Of a stretch of DNA of 32,290 nt, positions 1-8,067 are shown one piece after another; positions within the stretch are counted from its first letter, which is position 1, and the number at the start of each line of letters is the position of its first letter. The position numbers and the translations under genes are program-made. The notes under the pieces were generated by a model. That model did no database searches. It had not been told where the DNA came from and worked only from the letters and a program-made list of their open reading frames with translations. The stretch is taken from positions 1 through 32,290 of the IMG/VR virus record IMGVR_UViG_3300044638_002226, one strand, 5' to 3'. This DNA comes from a virus.

Positions 1-1
1 G

Positions 2-184
2 CAGATCCTCGCGCCGATCAGTCAGGGTCTGTTGCAGGCCGGTAAGCCGGAACTGTTCAACGCGCTCTTAGAGGACTGGGGCAAGGCGATGAACACCGAT
101 GTGTCGCGGTACATGGTTCCGCCGCCACCTCCCCCACCCCCAGGCCCGCCCCCCGAAGGACCGCCCAATGGAAATCCCGGTTGA
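2..184 (+). CDS. C-terminal fragment of a virion protein, probably portal
   Basis: An open frame enters from the left edge and stops at TGA 182-184, giving the last 60 residues of a protein. It reads as a helical segment (ILAPISQGLLQ..., then PELFNALLEDWGKAM) followed by a disordered tail with eight consecutive prolines, then GPPPEGPP. A helical end with a Pro-rich tail fits the C-terminus of a large podovirus-type portal, and the position just before the fibre/tail module agrees. The body of the protein is missing, so this is an inference; a minor head protein is possible. It overlaps the next gene by 17 bases. Confidence 0.5.
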   Translation, partial: QILAPISQGLLQAGKPELFNALLEDWGKAMNTDVSRYMVPPPPPPPPGPPPEGPPNGNPG

Positions 185-701
185 AGTGAAGCGCGCTGGC
201 GCAGAAGCCATCGCAGCGTATAAGCGTGCCCTGCCCTACGGTGAGAAGTGGGCCGCAATGGTCGCCACTCAGACACCCCCGGGAACGTCCGGCACTGACC
301 GTGCGTTCATGGAGGGCCGCATGAACAACCAGCAGCTGGACGACATGCCCGTCCGACAGGCCAAGTACGTGGCCGCGGAAGCCAAGAGCGCCGGGATCAA
401 CATCTCGGGCAAGCACTACGTGGGAGGGCTGGCTGACAAGCGAGGCTGGCGCGATCCCGAAGCGTGGGTTTCCAACAATGACGATGTCCTCAAAGTCGCC
501 CACAAGCGGCGATTGGCCGTGAGCGGAACGGTGAACTACGACCCGGGCGTGGCCGATCCCAAGCGGAAGCTTATCAGCGAGACGATTGTGCGAGAGGAAG
601 TTGCGAAAGCCAAGAAGCTGAACCCATCCGCAAAGAACTCGGACCTCCGCGAGCAAGTGATTGCCAAGCACGCCTATCGGGCCAAGGGGCGCGGCGTATG
701 A
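168..701 (+). CDS. conserved phage protein of unknown function
   Basis: A 177-residue, basic, soluble protein. I chose ATG 168 because GAAGGA lies just upstream and the reading frame upstream of it is the out-of-phase portal tail. It contains a polar central part (AFMEGRMNNQQLDDM, ISGKHYVGGLADKRG, then NYDPG) and a lysine/arginine-rich helical C-terminus. There is no signal peptide, membrane segment or catalytic motif I can name. It lies between the probable portal and the first fibre gene and overlaps the latter by ATGA, so a head-completion or packaging-related role is a guess from position only. Confidence 0.75.
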   Translation: MEIPVEVKRAGAEAIAAYKRALPYGEKWAAMVATQTPPGTSGTDRAFMEGRMNNQQLDDMPVRQAKYVAAEAKSAGINISGKHYVGGLADKRGWRDPEAWVSNNDDVLKVAHKRRLAVSGTVNYDPGVADPKRKLISETIVREEVAKAKKLNPSAKNSDLREQVIAKHAYRAKGRGV

Positions 702-1057
702 GCTACATCAAATACTCGCAGCTTCGACGCGGTACGGCTGCGGAATGGTCGGCAGCGAATCCGATCCTTCTTGCGGGCGAGGTGGGCTATGAGCGAGATG
801 TCCCGCTTACCACGGAACCATCGGCAGACACGTACGACTACACAGACCCAGCGTTCGGCTCGGGCGCGATCAAGATCGGGGACGGTGTGACGCGGTGGAA
901 CGATTTGCCGTATCTGCTGTCTGCGTTGCGGTTCTCGTTGCCGTCGTCTAGCGATGTGGAGATGACAGACATCAGAACAGGTGATGTGCTGCGGTGGTCT
1001 AGCGGCAAGTGGCGCAATTACTCGGAGACACAACTTTTCGACGGGGGGAATTTTTAA
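698..1057 (+). CDS. fibre protein with Mtd-like N-terminal domain
   Basis: A 119-residue protein. Its first 70 residues carry the pattern LRRGTAAEW...NPILLAGEVGYE... followed by IKIGDGVTRWNDLPY. This is the hallmark of the N-terminal domain of phage major tropism determinant/hyaluronidase-like fibres, a small beta domain that trimerises and anchors fibres. Nothing follows but a short tail ending FDGGNF, so the protein is an isolated adaptor-sized module rather than a full fibre. It starts at an ATGA overlap with the gene before, and its stop abuts the next ATG. The GGGGGG encoding the terminal Gly-Gly (1043-1048) is a plausible ribosome-binding site for that gene. Confidence 0.75.
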   Translation: MSYIKYSQLRRGTAAEWSAANPILLAGEVGYERDVPLTTEPSADTYDYTDPAFGSGAIKIGDGVTRWNDLPYLLSALRFSLPSSSDVEMTDIRTGDVLRWSSGKWRNYSETQLFDGGNF

Positions 1058-1834
1058 ATGGCTACATTACGGATCAAGCGACGGGCGAGCGGGGGAGGTG
1101 CGGGGGCACCCAGCAGTCTGGCCAACGCAGAGTTGGCATTCAATGAGCAGTCGAACATTCTTTACTACGGGACTGGCACGGGCGGCGCGGGCGGGTTGGC
1201 CACTAGCGTTATCGCCATCGGTGGATCCGGCGCGTTTGCCACGCCCAGCTACGTGGACTCTGCGCTGTCGTCTGGCGTGTCGTCCGCAGTGGCGTCACAG
1301 CTGACGAACTACGCTGCCTTGGCTGGTGCGTCCTTCACTGGCAACGTAACGGTCGCTGGCAATCTGACCGTCAACGGGACGACGACCACCATCAACAGCA
1401 CAACGGTCAGCGTGGATGACATCAACGTCGTTCTTGGCGATACCGCCTCTCCTTCAGACGCCACATCAGACGGCGGTGGCATTACGCTCAAGGGGAACAG
1501 TGACAAGACACTGAATTGGGTCAGCGCCACTTCCGCCTGGACAAGCAACCAAGACTTCAACCTGCTGACTGGCAAGGTGTATGAGATCAACGGATCGACC
1601 GTCCTCTCGGCCACCACGCTCGGCTCGGGAGTCACAAGCTCCAGCCTGACGAGCGTTGGCACGCTTTCCACGGGTGTCTGGCAGGGCACCGCGGTAGCCG
1701 TTGGCTATGGCGGCACGGGCCTGACCGCAGCCGTTAACGGACTTCTCAAAGGAAATGGCTCCGCGTATTCCGTAGCGTCTGCTGGAACTGATTACCTCGC
1801 GCCCGCATCGGACATCGATGGAGGCACGTTCTAG
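1058..1834 (+). CDS. tail/head fibre protein
   Basis: A 258-residue protein, Ser/Thr/Gly-rich throughout. The N-terminus (LRIKRR...APSSLANAELAFNE, then ILYYGTGTG) matches the anchor-like module also found at 1835 and 5282. The middle (NLTVNGTTTTINSTTVSVDD, then INVVLGD) is a widespread phage fibre segment, and the end has GYGGTGLTAAVNGLLKGNG and finishes DIDGGTF. It begins directly after the previous stop. Its last codons contain GGAGG (1820-1824), the probable ribosome-binding site for the next gene. The predicted role is a structural fibre; receptor specificity cannot be read from the sequence. Confidence 0.8.
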   Translation: MATLRIKRRASGGGAGAPSSLANAELAFNEQSNILYYGTGTGGAGGLATSVIAIGGSGAFATPSYVDSALSSGVSSAVASQLTNYAALAGASFTGNVTVAGNLTVNGTTTTINSTTVSVDDINVVLGDTASPSDATSDGGGITLKGNSDKTLNWVSATSAWTSNQDFNLLTGKVYEINGSTVLSATTLGSGVTSSSLTSVGTLSTGVWQGTAVAVGYGGTGLTAAVNGLLKGNGSAYSVASAGTDYLAPASDIDGGTF

Positions 1835-3046
1835 TTGGCTACCGTTCGGATCCTCCGATCAACGACGGCCTCTGCGGTGCCGTCTTCGCTCGTCTCTGGG
1901 CAGATCGCCATCAATGAGGCAGACGGCAAGCTGTTCTATCGCAACGGCTCGGGGGTCGTCACGCAGCTGGCTACCGGAGGCGGCGGTGGCACTGAGCTAT
2001 TCACCTATGCCACCACGGCCAACTTCCCGGGCACCGGGGCCACTACAGCCTTATACCTGAGCATCGCGTCCGGCCGCGTCTATCAATGGAACGGCAGCGT
2101 CTACTCTGAAGTGGGTCCGGTTGGTGGTGGCGGCTCTGGCCTCTCTTGGTCAAGCGTGCCAGCGTCAGCGACTGCGACAGGGACGGCGGGGAGTATCGCG
2201 TATGACGGCTCGTTTTTCTACATCGCAACAGCAACGAACACATGGGCGAGGGCTTCTCTTTTGTGGCCGGAACCCGACGCTGCCGCATTCATTTCCGCCG
2301 CAGGAATCACTGACGCAACGCAAATATCTGCTATCCAATCGCTCGTTGTAGGTCTCAAGTCTGCGGGCGTCTGGTCAAAAATGCGCGCGATTTACCCGTT
2401 CATCGGCGGCACGGCATCGACTCACAAATGGAACCTCAAAGACCCGCGAGACTTGGACGCCGCCTATCGACTGGCGTTTTCAGGCAACTGGACGCACTCC
2501 GCAACGGGGGCCACTCCAGATGGCAGCACGGCATATGCCAATACGTTCGCCGTGCCATCCACGTTTTTTAGCGACTACACAGGCGCATACGGCCTGTATC
2601 TGCGCACAAACCCAGCATCTTCGACTGGGTATCGGGTGGACATGGGCGCTCAGTTTTACTCCGACCCAACGAGCAACCGATTTCTCCAGCATATTGGATC
2701 AACCGACGGCAATTCGTACTACGACTGGCGGAATCGCGTAACAGTTGCCACGTCGACCGTCGGTAGTGTAACTGGGTTCCATGTCGTCTCGCGGACAAGC
2801 ACTTCGCTGATGACGGTCTACCGAAACGGCAATTCAGTGGCGTCCGGGGCATCGTCGGACATCACCACCGACCTACCAAACCGCCCGCTCTACATAGGCG
2901 CACAGAACCATACCGATGGCCCAAACTTGCACTCAAACCGCGAGCAGTCATTTGTGTTCCTGTCGGAATCTCTGTCTGGCTCGGAAGTAACTGCCGTCAA
3001 TTCCGCCGTGCAGGCGTTCCAGACAACTCTCAGTAGGAGCGTCTAG
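1835..3046 (+). CDS. fibre protein with C-terminal LamG/concanavalin-like domain
   Basis: A 403-residue protein, apparently starting at TTG 1835, which abuts the upstream TAG. GGAGG at 1820-1824 supports this start, and the N-terminus (ATVRILRS..., PSSLVSGQIAINEADGKLFY) aligns with the neighbours' anchor module. A second module (NFPGTGATTALYL...VYQWNGSVYSEVGP) is shared with the gene at 3173. The C-terminal half (about residues 185-403; AIYPFIGGTASTHKWNLKDP at its start, LYIGAQN near its end) looks like a LamG/concanavalin-type beta-sandwich, typically glycan-binding in fibres. Its stop overlaps the GTG of the next small gene. Confidence 0.8.
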   Translation: MATVRILRSTTASAVPSSLVSGQIAINEADGKLFYRNGSGVVTQLATGGGGGTELFTYATTANFPGTGATTALYLSIASGRVYQWNGSVYSEVGPVGGGGSGLSWSSVPASATATGTAGSIAYDGSFFYIATATNTWARASLLWPEPDAAAFISAAGITDATQISAIQSLVVGLKSAGVWSKMRAIYPFIGGTASTHKWNLKDPRDLDAAYRLAFSGNWTHSATGATPDGSTAYANTFAVPSTFFSDYTGAYGLYLRTNPASSTGYRVDMGAQFYSDPTSNRFLQHIGSTDGNSYYDWRNRVTVATSTVGSVTGFHVVSRTSTSLMTVYRNGNSVASGASSDITTDLPNRPLYIGAQNHTDGPNLHSNREQSFVFLSESLSGSEVTAVNSAVQAFQTTLSRSV

Positions 3047-3171
3047 TGAGGGACTCCATCTTCCTCGCCGCTCTCCTCACGTTCTCGCTCGCAGCGGGCG
3101 TGACGGCGGCACGCACTACGGCGGCGTTCATGCGATGGGCTGTCCAGCGAACACTAGCAGTGGAGTGGTGA
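3046..3171 (+). CDS. 41-residue single-pass membrane peptide
   Basis: GTG 3046 overlaps the TAG of the previous gene (TAGTG). TAGGAG at 3034-3039 is a good ribosome-binding site, and the frame closes two bases before the next ATG. The peptide starts MRDSIFLAALLTFSLAAG and ends in a basic/aromatic tail, RWAVQRTLAVEW. One hydrophobic helix spans about residues 5-22. The exact packing between two fibre genes argues that it is real. Its function is unknown: a small holin-like or virion-associated membrane peptide is possible, but nothing proves either. Confidence 0.55.
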   Translation: MRDSIFLAALLTFSLAAGVTAARTTAAFMRWAVQRTLAVEW

Positions 3172-3172
3172 C

Positions 3173-4108
3173 ATGAGCATAACCTTCCCAGCATCGCCAA
3201 CGTCCGGCCAAACTGCCGCGGTCAACGGCCGTACCTACTCTTGGGACGGCTACGCATGGAACTTGGTGGCTAACGTCCCTGGCCACGCCGCGAGCCATGC
3301 CGCAGGCGGAAGCGACCCTCTGACAATCGTACATGAGTATGACACGCCCGCCAGTTTCCCCGGCACCGGCTCCAGCGCCGCCATATACATTGCAACGGAT
3401 ACAAGCCAGACTTATCGCTGGACTGGCAGTCAATACATGGAGACAGGCCCGCTTGGCAGCACCGTCTCCTTAACCTCGGCCTCTGATCTGAGCAACGGCA
3501 CGCTGGCCGATGCGCGGTTGAGCGGCAACGTCACGCGGAATGAGAACCTGCGATGGGCGATGCAGACGACCAATACATCCATTGATTGGCTACCACGCGG
3601 GCATGGAGTTATCGGTAGCGCGGCTGCTGCATCTACCGGATTAATCTTAGCTTTTTTCACCGCCCCCTATTCTTTCACAGCCACTACGTTGACTTTCTGC
3701 ACTGGAGGCACCGCTACGGCTGGTCTTTCACTGTGCCGGTTTGGTTTGTTTACCGTTTCAGAAACGATCACCGATGGTGCCACTGCCACTACGCCTGTTG
3801 TTACGTTGGTTGCTCGCACTGCCAATGACACAACAATTGGCAATATCACAAACACGCTGTATTCGCGCACCTTTGCTTCTGACGGCCTGCCAAATTCGTA
3901 TAACCTAGTCGGCGGCACTCGCTACGCGGCTGGCCTTATGATTGTCGGCACTACTCCGGGCACTTGGCAGTGCGCCACGTTAAGTACCGGCGTAATCATG
4001 CGACTGCCCCCTATGGTTGCGGGGGTCGTAGGTTCTCTTAATGATCTGCCAACGGCACCGACAAGCGTCTCCAGCGGAACTTTTGTGCTTTACGGGAGAA
4101 TTTCATGA
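3173..4108 (+). CDS. fibre protein, first copy of a tandem duplicated pair
   Basis: A 311-residue protein. The N-terminus (ITFPASPTSGQTAAVNGRTY, then SWDGYAWN) is a common fibre module, followed by GHAASHAAGGSDPL, the FPGTG...QTYRWTGSQYMETGP module shared with the gene at 1835, and LSNGTLADARLSGNV, shared with the gene at 5282. The C-terminal domain (about residues 145-311) resembles that of the next gene: both have a LxxCRFGLFT/LARLGLYT strand, a YSRTF/YTRSL segment, then LPNSYNLVGGTRYA or LPSSYTLTAGTRYG. The gene ends at an ATGA overlap with a 13-codon relic. It is probably an adsorption fibre or tip domain. Confidence 0.8.
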   Translation: MSITFPASPTSGQTAAVNGRTYSWDGYAWNLVANVPGHAASHAAGGSDPLTIVHEYDTPASFPGTGSSAAIYIATDTSQTYRWTGSQYMETGPLGSTVSLTSASDLSNGTLADARLSGNVTRNENLRWAMQTTNTSIDWLPRGHGVIGSAAAASTGLILAFFTAPYSFTATTLTFCTGGTATAGLSLCRFGLFTVSETITDGATATTPVVTLVARTANDTTIGNITNTLYSRTFASDGLPNSYNLVGGTRYAAGLMIVGTTPGTWQCATLSTGVIMRLPPMVAGVVGSLNDLPTAPTSVSSGTFVLYGRIS

Positions 4109-4146
4109 TTACCACTTATCTCGGCGTGATCGACAATGCCTATTAA
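4105..4146 (+). pseudogene. 13-codon relic of the downstream 114-residue gene, acting as leader
   Basis: ATG 4105 overlaps the stop of the first fibre (ATGA) and opens a frame reading MITTYLGVIDNAY before TAA. This matches the start of the gene at 4897 (MTTTYIGVIDG), which follows the second fibre with the same ATGA overlap. The simplest reading is a fibre-plus-small-gene cassette that was duplicated, after which the first small gene was cut to 13 codons. The second fibre's ATG (4136) lies inside this frame and lacks a good ribosome-binding site, so the relic may supply ribosomes by termination-reinitiation. Confidence 0.6.
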
Positions 4147-4900
4147 TTTTCCAATAACTCCAACGCTCAACCAGACATCGGTGCAAAACGGACGCACTTT
4201 TGTCTGGAGCGGTACGGCGTGGAACTTTGTGAACAACATTATCGGCCACGGCGGCTCGCACGCCGCGAACGGCACAGACGCCGTATTGTTGTCCGCCGCC
4301 CAGATAACATCCGGCACGCTCAATGAATCTAGGCTTCCTGCGTCTGCCGTGCTGGCGAGCAGTTTACTGGCATCTGTGAATTCGTCTACCGCAGTCATCG
4401 ACACAATCCCGCGAAACATCCAAAACACAGCTATCACTTTGACTAGTGGCAGTATGGTTCTGACGTTTTTCACGCCACTAGTGACGCGGACAATCACTCA
4501 AATCACGGCAGGCTCCGGCAGCGTTGCAGGGGCAGGGCTGACGCTCGCGAGGCTTGGGCTATACACCTGGGACGAAACGAACGCCACGCTGGTGGCCGCA
4601 GTGGCGAGCGACACCACGCTTTTTACTGCCGCCAACACAGTTTATACGCGATCTCTGTCTACGGGCGGTGGCCTGCCGTCCAGCTACACGCTAACCGCTG
4701 GGACTCGGTATGGGTTTGCGGTGTTAGTCACCGGAACAACCATGCCGTCCCTCATCGGTTTGAATAGCTCGGGCTTTAACTTTGCAACTATATCGCCGCG
4801 CACAAATGGACAGCGGCCATCTCTGACAGACCTATCGACCTCTTTTGGGGTGGGGAATATATCCGTGACTACGAATTTGTTTTGCGCGAGGTTCTCATGA
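4136..4900 (+). CDS. fibre protein, second copy of a tandem duplicated pair
   Basis: A 254-residue paralogue of the gene at 3173. The N-terminus INFPITPTLNQTSVQNGRTF, then VWSGTAWN, matches ITFPASPTSGQTAAVNGRTY, SWDGYAWN; next comes GHGGSHAANGTDAV, then ITSGTLNESRL. It lacks the FPGTG module of its sister. The C-terminal domain (about residues 90-254) parallels the sister's, with LPSSYTLTAGTRYGFAV and SGSMVLTFFTPL against LILAFFTAPY. The start at ATG 4136 lies within the relic leader, and no clear ribosome-binding site precedes it. It ends with an ATGA overlap with the next gene. Confidence 0.8.
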   Translation: MPINFPITPTLNQTSVQNGRTFVWSGTAWNFVNNIIGHGGSHAANGTDAVLLSAAQITSGTLNESRLPASAVLASSLLASVNSSTAVIDTIPRNIQNTAITLTSGSMVLTFFTPLVTRTITQITAGSGSVAGAGLTLARLGLYTWDETNATLVAAVASDTTLFTAANTVYTRSLSTGGGLPSSYTLTAGTRYGFAVLVTGTTMPSLIGLNSSGFNFATISPRTNGQRPSLTDLSTSFGVGNISVTTNLFCARFS

Positions 4901-5241
4901 CGACCACATACATCGGCGTGATTGACGGCATGCACACATGGGAGGTTCGCGACGAGAGCGGCACCTTGGTCGGCATGAACCAGCAGGCCGTGGACGACTC
5001 TGTACCGGCGAGCGTCTCCGCTCGCCAGATACGCCTATGGCTGCTGCGTCAGGGCATTAGCCTCGCACAGGTCGATGCGGCCATCGACGCCATCCCCGAC
5101 CAGCTACAGCGAGACTCAGTGCGGGTGGAGTGGGACTACGCGCCTTACATAGAGCGGTCACACCCCATGCTGCCACCAATTGCCCAGGCTCTGGGGCTAA
5201 CCGACATCGACGCGGCTTTTCGGGAGGCGGCGACGATCTAG
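4897..5241 (+). CDS. small fibre-associated protein, possible fibre assembly factor
   Basis: A 114-residue protein. ATG 4897 overlaps the fibre stop (ATGA); a TTG at 4882 in frame is less likely. After a short beta-like start (TYIGVIDGMHTWEVRDESG) comes a helical region, SARQIRLWLLRQGISLAQVD, then IPDQ, then VRVEWDYAPYIERSHPMLPP, then LGLTDIDAAFREAATI. This ARQ...LL..G...V...I...EWEY...I.R..P pattern recurs in short phage proteins encoded beside tail fibres. An accessory or chaperone role in fibre assembly is inferred from that context only. Its first 11 codons are duplicated at 4105. Confidence 0.7.
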   Translation: MTTTYIGVIDGMHTWEVRDESGTLVGMNQQAVDDSVPASVSARQIRLWLLRQGISLAQVDAAIDAIPDQLQRDSVRVEWDYAPYIERSHPMLPPIAQALGLTDIDAAFREAATI

Positions 5242-5281
5242 AGGGGACAATAGTCTTTAGGCCCACTTTCGCAGGTTTTCC

Positions 5282-8065
5282 ATGCCCCCTCCACGCCTCA
5301 AACGCAGTAATACCTCCGGTACTGTCCCTGCGTCATTAGAGGACGGGGAGATCGCCATCAACCAGGCGGATGGCCGGCTGTACCATCGCACTGTCGCTGG
5401 CGGCGTGTCATCTTTCACAGCCGCTCCAAGCGATGGGAGCATAACGACTGTATCGATAGTAGACGGCAGCATCACCACGGCGAAGATTGCGAACTCGGCT
5501 GTCACGTATGCCCAAGTCCAGAACGTGTCTGCGACCGACAGGCTGCTTGGTCGCTCCTCCTCTGGGGCTGGTGTTGTCCAAGAAATTATCTGCACAGCTT
5601 TTGCTAGAAGCATCTTGGATGATGTAGACGCTGCGGCAGGCAGGGCCACACTGGGGCTTGGCACTGCTGCCACGGCTGCAAGCACTAGCTTTGCGGCTAG
5701 CTCCCACACACACGGGGCCAGCGAGATCGTCTCTGGCACCCTCGCAGACGCCCGCCTTTCTACCAATGTAGTGCTTACTGGCGACTCACGCCTGACAAAC
5801 GCTCGCACGCCAACCGCACATAGCAGCACCCACGCCGCTGGGGGAACAGACCCGTTGGCTCTGGCCATATCGCAGGTGACGAATCTGCAGACCACGCTGG
5901 ACGGCAAGCAGGCGTCGGGTTCCTACGCCCCTGCCACGCACACCCACACAGCCGCCCAAGTGTCCGGGCTCGCGGCCGTTGCGACGAGCGGCTCCTACGT
6001 AGACCTAACCAACAAGCCTGCGATCCCTGCTGCCACCACCAGCGCTACGGACTTGGTATCTGGCACGCTTGCGGATGCTCGCCTGACGGCCAACGTAGTC
6101 CTGACGACAGACTCCCGCCTGACTAATGCCCGCACACCAACCGCCCATACGCACGGCAACCTGACCAACGCTGGGGCTATCGGGACAACGTCAGGCGTGC
6201 CAATCATTACGACCACCTCTGGCGTTCTGGCTGCTGGCACATTCGGCACCGCAGCCGGGAGCTTTTGCCAAGGGAACGACTCTCGCCTGTCCGATGCCCG
6301 TGCGCCTACCACACACAACCACACTGCCTCACAGATCACAGACTTCGCCACGCAATCAGCTTTGTATGGCCCAGTGACCAGCGTCAACGGCCAAGCGGGG
6401 GCTGTAACCGTCTCCGGTGTCACTGACGGCGACAAGGGTGACATCACTGTCTCGGGCACCGGGGCGACATGGACGATTGACAATAGCGCCGTCACATACG
6501 CCAAGCTCCAGAACGTCTCTGCGACCGACCGGCTCTTGGGCCGCTCCTCTGCGGGGGCCGGTGTGGTGCAAGAGATAGCCTGCACAGCATTTGCCCGTAG
6601 TCTCTTGGATGATACAGACGCAGCAACCAGTCGAACAACCTTGGGGCTGGCCACTGTTGCAGCGACGGGCTCCTATGTCGATCTCTCCAACAAGCCTACT
6701 ATCCCGGCAGCTACTACCAGTGCCACAGACTTGGTGTCTGGAACCTTGGCCGATGCTCGCCTGACGGCTAACGTGGTGCTTACAGGCGATGCGCGGCTTG
6801 CCAATGCCCGCACTCCAACCACTCACAAGGCGAGCCATGCAGTCGGCGGCGTGGATGCTTTGTCCCCCGCGGACATCGGCGCTGTCCCCTCGTCCGGCGG
6901 AACACTCACTGGCACTCTTACGCACGCCGCGGCGCAGACGTTTGTCTCTGCAGGTGGGTCTGCCGCGAGCCCGGCGTACTCGTTTACGGGTGATACCAAC
7001 ACCGGGATGTTTTCTTCTGCCGCCGACACACTTGGTCTGTCCACTGGTGAAGTGCAGCGGCTGCAGATCGATGCCAATGGGAATGTGGGCATCGGCAACA
7101 ACGCATTGAGTAACGTCCGCCTGACCGTGGCCTCCACGCTGACGAACGTGACCGGGTTCGGCATGCAGTGCAACACCGTCTCTGCAGCAACGAGCAATGG
7201 GGCCTATAGCGTATTTGGATCGCAAGCACAGGTAACCCACAACATCACTGCCGGTCTATCGAATACCGGCGTCTCCCGCGCGATGTTTGTGTCTTGTGCC
7301 CGCAACAACGGGTTTTCGACAGACGCGGGGAGTCTAGGGTTTATACGCGGAATGGAGTTTCAATACGGCCACGGCAACACAAATGCTGCGATAAGCCCCA
7401 CAACGACACAGGTAATCGGACTGCAAATGGTGCCGCTGTTGGGCCCCGGAACGATGACAGAACTCTATGACATCTTTGTTGGCGCGCCCGCGCACGGCAC
7501 AGGCACCATCGGAAATCATTTCTCCATATTCCAAGCAGCGGCGACCGCCAAGAACTATTTCGCTGGTCACGTTGGCATCGGGACGACCACGCCCGCAACC
7601 AAGCTGGATGTCTCTGGTTCTATCCGCGCTTCGTCAGGCATCTTGTTCGGCGCTGACACGGCTGCGGCTAACACGCTGTCGGACTACGAAGAGGGCACGT
7701 GGACTCCGGCGTTCACTACCGGCTTTTCGTCCGTGACCGTAACTGAGGCCCTCGGCCGGTACATCAAAATAGGCAAGACAGTCACCGCTCATCTTCGGCT
7801 CAGCGTGAGCGCGTTCACGGGCAACGGAATGCCTGTTGGTGTTTCGCTGCCGTTCACTGCGGCGACTTCGACCTTTGGCGGTGGATTCGTTCACTCCAGC
7901 AATGCCTTTCTCGCCACCGCCACGGCCCCGCCCATGGTAGGTGGGCCGGATTCGGGATCGTCCGGCGCTGTTTTAAGCAAGGCGATTGGTGAAGGGTTCA
8001 CGGCTAGCGATTTCAAAACTCCAAGCTGGACGATAGGGCTCACAGTTCTTTACACGGCAGGGTAA
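5282..8065 (+). CDS. large modular tail fibre with internal repeats
   Basis: A 927-residue protein, the largest fibre here. The N-terminus (PPPRLKRSNTSGTVPASLED, then GEIAINQADGRLYH) is the shared anchor-like module. The middle is built from repeats: two copies of an NVSATDRLLGRSS...TLGL unit, two of a GSYVDL.NKP.IPAATTSATD unit, a third partial SGTLADARL unit, and HTHGASEIVSGTL/HAAGGTDPL motifs. Around residue 565 the motif YSFTGDTNTGMFSSAADTLG, then NGNVGIG, appears, known from many receptor-binding proteins. The C-terminal domain begins DYEEGTWTPAFTTGF and probably forms the tip. The upstream ribosome-binding site is weak (AGGT near 5275). Confidence 0.85.
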   Translation: MPPPRLKRSNTSGTVPASLEDGEIAINQADGRLYHRTVAGGVSSFTAAPSDGSITTVSIVDGSITTAKIANSAVTYAQVQNVSATDRLLGRSSSGAGVVQEIICTAFARSILDDVDAAAGRATLGLGTAATAASTSFAASSHTHGASEIVSGTLADARLSTNVVLTGDSRLTNARTPTAHSSTHAAGGTDPLALAISQVTNLQTTLDGKQASGSYAPATHTHTAAQVSGLAAVATSGSYVDLTNKPAIPAATTSATDLVSGTLADARLTANVVLTTDSRLTNARTPTAHTHGNLTNAGAIGTTSGVPIITTTSGVLAAGTFGTAAGSFCQGNDSRLSDARAPTTHNHTASQITDFATQSALYGPVTSVNGQAGAVTVSGVTDGDKGDITVSGTGATWTIDNSAVTYAKLQNVSATDRLLGRSSAGAGVVQEIACTAFARSLLDDTDAATSRTTLGLATVAATGSYVDLSNKPTIPAATTSATDLVSGTLADARLTANVVLTGDARLANARTPTTHKASHAVGGVDALSPADIGAVPSSGGTLTGTLTHAAAQTFVSAGGSAASPAYSFTGDTNTGMFSSAADTLGLSTGEVQRLQIDANGNVGIGNNALSNVRLTVASTLTNVTGFGMQCNTVSAATSNGAYSVFGSQAQVTHNITAGLSNTGVSRAMFVSCARNNGFSTDAGSLGFIRGMEFQYGHGNTNAAISPTTTQVIGLQMVPLLGPGTMTELYDIFVGAPAHGTGTIGNHFSIFQAAATAKNYFAGHVGIGTTTPATKLDVSGSIRASSGILFGADTAAANTLSDYEEGTWTPAFTTGFSSVTVTEALGRYIKIGKTVTAHLRLSVSAFTGNGMPVGVSLPFTAATSTFGGGFVHSSNAFLATATAPPMVGGPDSGSSGAVLSKAIGEGFTASDFKTPSWTIGLTVLYTAG
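5492..5665 (+). repeat. fibre repeat A, copy 1
   Basis: A 58-codon unit reading NSAVTYAQVQNVSATDRLLG...TLGLGT within the large fibre. The second copy is at 6482-6655. The units differ at scattered third positions and a few residues, so the duplication is old or is under selection for sequence diversity. Confidence 0.85.
5990..6148 (+). repeat. fibre repeat B, copy 1
   Basis: A 53-codon unit from GSYVDLTNKPAIPAATTSATD to TNARTPTAH. Copy 2 lies at 6668-6826. A related 30-codon partial unit (SGTLADARLSTNVVLTGDSR...TPTAH) lies at 5732-5821. Confidence 0.85.
6482..6655 (+). repeat. fibre repeat A, copy 2
   Basis: Second 58-codon unit (NSAVTYAKLQNVSATDRLLG...TLGLAT), the same length and in the same frame as the unit at 5492-5665. 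Confidence 0.85.
6668..6826 (+). repeat. fibre repeat B, copy 2
   Basis: A 53-codon unit from GSYVDLSNKPTIPAATTSATD to ANARTPTTH. It directly follows repeat A copy 2, whereas copy 1 of the two repeats is separated by about 325 bases, so A and B were not copied as one block, or material was later inserted or lost. Confidence 0.85.
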
Positions 8066-8067
8066 CT

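Noticed and set aside
698-1057. Diversity-generating retroelement target because of the Mtd-like domain
   Set aside because: Only the N-terminal anchor domain is present; there is no C-type lectin variable region, no template repeat and no reverse transcriptase in the window.
5257-7240. Long open frames on the - strand opposite the large fibre
   Set aside because: They mirror the repetitive fibre codons, have no ribosome-binding sites, and give Arg/Ser/Val-rich sequence with no domain.
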